From contig CAWJEE010000018.1 of NCBI GenBank assembly GCA_963841815.1, positions 33,353-97,352 on the forward strand: a stretch of 64,000 nucleotides of DNA, in the 5' to 3' direction. Numbering within the stretch: the stretch's first letter is position 1; the number at the start of each line of letters is the position of its first letter. Shown piece after piece: positions 63,461 to 64,000 of the stretch. The DNA is from JAOUJD01 sp963841815 (GTDB taxonomy: Bacteria > Pseudomonadota > Gammaproteobacteria > Burkholderiales > Burkholderiaceae_F). A model generated the notes under the pieces. The model worked only from the letters and a program-made list of their open reading frames with translations, searched no databases and had not been told where the DNA came from. The position numbers and the translations under genes are program-made.

Positions 63461-64000
63461 ATGAACGCTCCCGCATCGCCGCAGGCGCTCCAAGCCGAAT
63501 CGCCTGTCCTCGAACCGCCCGCTCGCCTGCGGGAGATTCCGTACAACTACACGTCGTTCTCCGATCGCGAGATCGTGATCCGGCTGCTGGGCCCGGACGC
63601 CTGGCGCGTGCTGGACGAACTGCGCAGCGAGCGCCGCACCGGCCGCAGCGCGCGGATGCTGTACGAGGTGCTCGGCGACATCTGGGTCGTCCGGCGCAAT
63701 CCGTACCTGCAGGACGACCTGCTCGACAATCCGAAGCGCCGCGCCGCGCTGATCGAGGCGTTGCATCACCGCCTCGGCGAGATCCAGAAGCGGCGCCAGC
63801 CCGAGGACGCGGAACGCGACGCCAGGGTCGGCCAGTTGCTCGCCGCGGCGAGCAAGGCGGTGCAGGAATTCGAGGACGAGTTCCGCGCCACCTGGGACCT
63901 GCGCAAGAAGGCCCGCCGCGTCCTCGCCCGCCACACGCGCGACGACAACATCCGCTTCGACGGTTTCGCGCGCGTGTCGCACGTGACCGATGCGACCGAT
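63461..64000 (+). CDS. DUF3683 FAD/FMN-binding oxidoreductase, N-terminal part (runs off the window)
   Basis: 180 residues visible, starting MNAPASPQALQAESPVLEPP. The block LREIPYNYTSFSDREIVIRL followed by ARMLYEVLGDIWVVRRNPYL matches the N-terminal DUF3683 domain of very large FAD-linked oxidoreductases (about 1300 residues, GlcD-type FAD domain plus Fe-S domain, thought to oxidise 2-hydroxy acids). Only the N-terminal domain is visible, so the catalytic parts are inferred from the family. Confidence 0.85.
   Translation, partial: MNAPASPQALQAESPVLEPPARLREIPYNYTSFSDREIVIRLLGPDAWRVLDELRSERRTGRSARMLYEVLGDIWVVRRNPYLQDDLLDNPKRRAALIEALHHRLGEIQKRRQPEDAERDARVGQLLAAASKAVQEFEDEFRATWDLRKKARRVLARHTRDDNIRFDGFARVSHVTDATD

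Overview
The window is a GC-rich chromosomal segment from a betaproteobacterium, most likely order Burkholderiales. This rests on gene order and is an inference: metK / two LpxL-type acyltransferases / dapF / DUF484 / xerC, then a CobW GTPase, dksA and a STAS protein with hslVU, then argB / pyrimidine nucleotidase / slmA, and ahcY / yvlD / metF. These blocks are familiar from Burkholderiales. I see no prophage, CRISPR array, insertion sequence, rRNA or tRNA. Nearly all the DNA is coding, with short intergenic gaps.

Layout. 1-3.5 kb: cytochrome c oxidase operon (minus strand; ctaD, ctaC, DUF2244). 3.6-13.8 kb: a LysM/BON protein, bioC, comF, trmL, the gpsA-secB-grxC-rhodanese operon, and gpmA-envC-ctpA-moeB. 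13.8-18.1 kb: slmA, sppA, a HAD nucleotidase, argB. 18.2-19.0 kb: two small copper-handling genes facing each other. 19.0-26.0 kb: an Mrp-type Na+/H+ antiporter operon (mnhA-G) led by a CaCA exchanger. 26.1-29.7 kb: hslUV and a STAS protein. 30-34.5 kb: a probable zinc-homeostasis locus (DUF3299 protein, FtsX-type ABC transporter, a DksA without its zinc cysteines, and a His-rich CobW GTPase). 34.6-40.2 kb: rlmI, xerC, DUF484, dapF, two acyltransferases. 40.2-45.5 kb: the methionine/SAM cycle (metK, ahcY, panE, yvlD, metF) with two leader RNAs. 45.5-64 kb: a LysR regulator, folate enzymes, a lytic transglycosylase, cca, the folM/folB/ttcA set, a Gcr-type membrane protein, truncated hemoglobin, ilvA, srkA and the start of a large DUF3683 FAD oxidoreductase.

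Quality caveat. Many conserved proteins are split by single-base frame changes, while the amino-acid sequence on both sides stays intact: sppA, mnhA, mnhC, mnhD, ttcA, the DUF4112 gene, ilvA and srkA. The density in mnhA/C/D is extreme. I read most of these as sequencing or assembly indels, not decay. They are marked so that the reader does not take fragments for separate genes.

Most interesting. (1) A SAM-II-like pseudoknot leader begins at the predicted metK transcription start and carries an extra inserted hairpin; a clear SAH riboswitch precedes ahcY in the same cluster. (2) An intergenic repeat family has three full copies (about 27.5, 47.0 and 47.3 kb), each with two hairpins whose stems differ completely yet stay perfectly paired, while the loop and flanks are conserved. 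(3) A related loop occurs in small palindromic linkers (19.7 and 39.3 kb, with a short relative at 31.7 kb) that sit between a stop codon and the next start and carry that gene's ribosome binding site.
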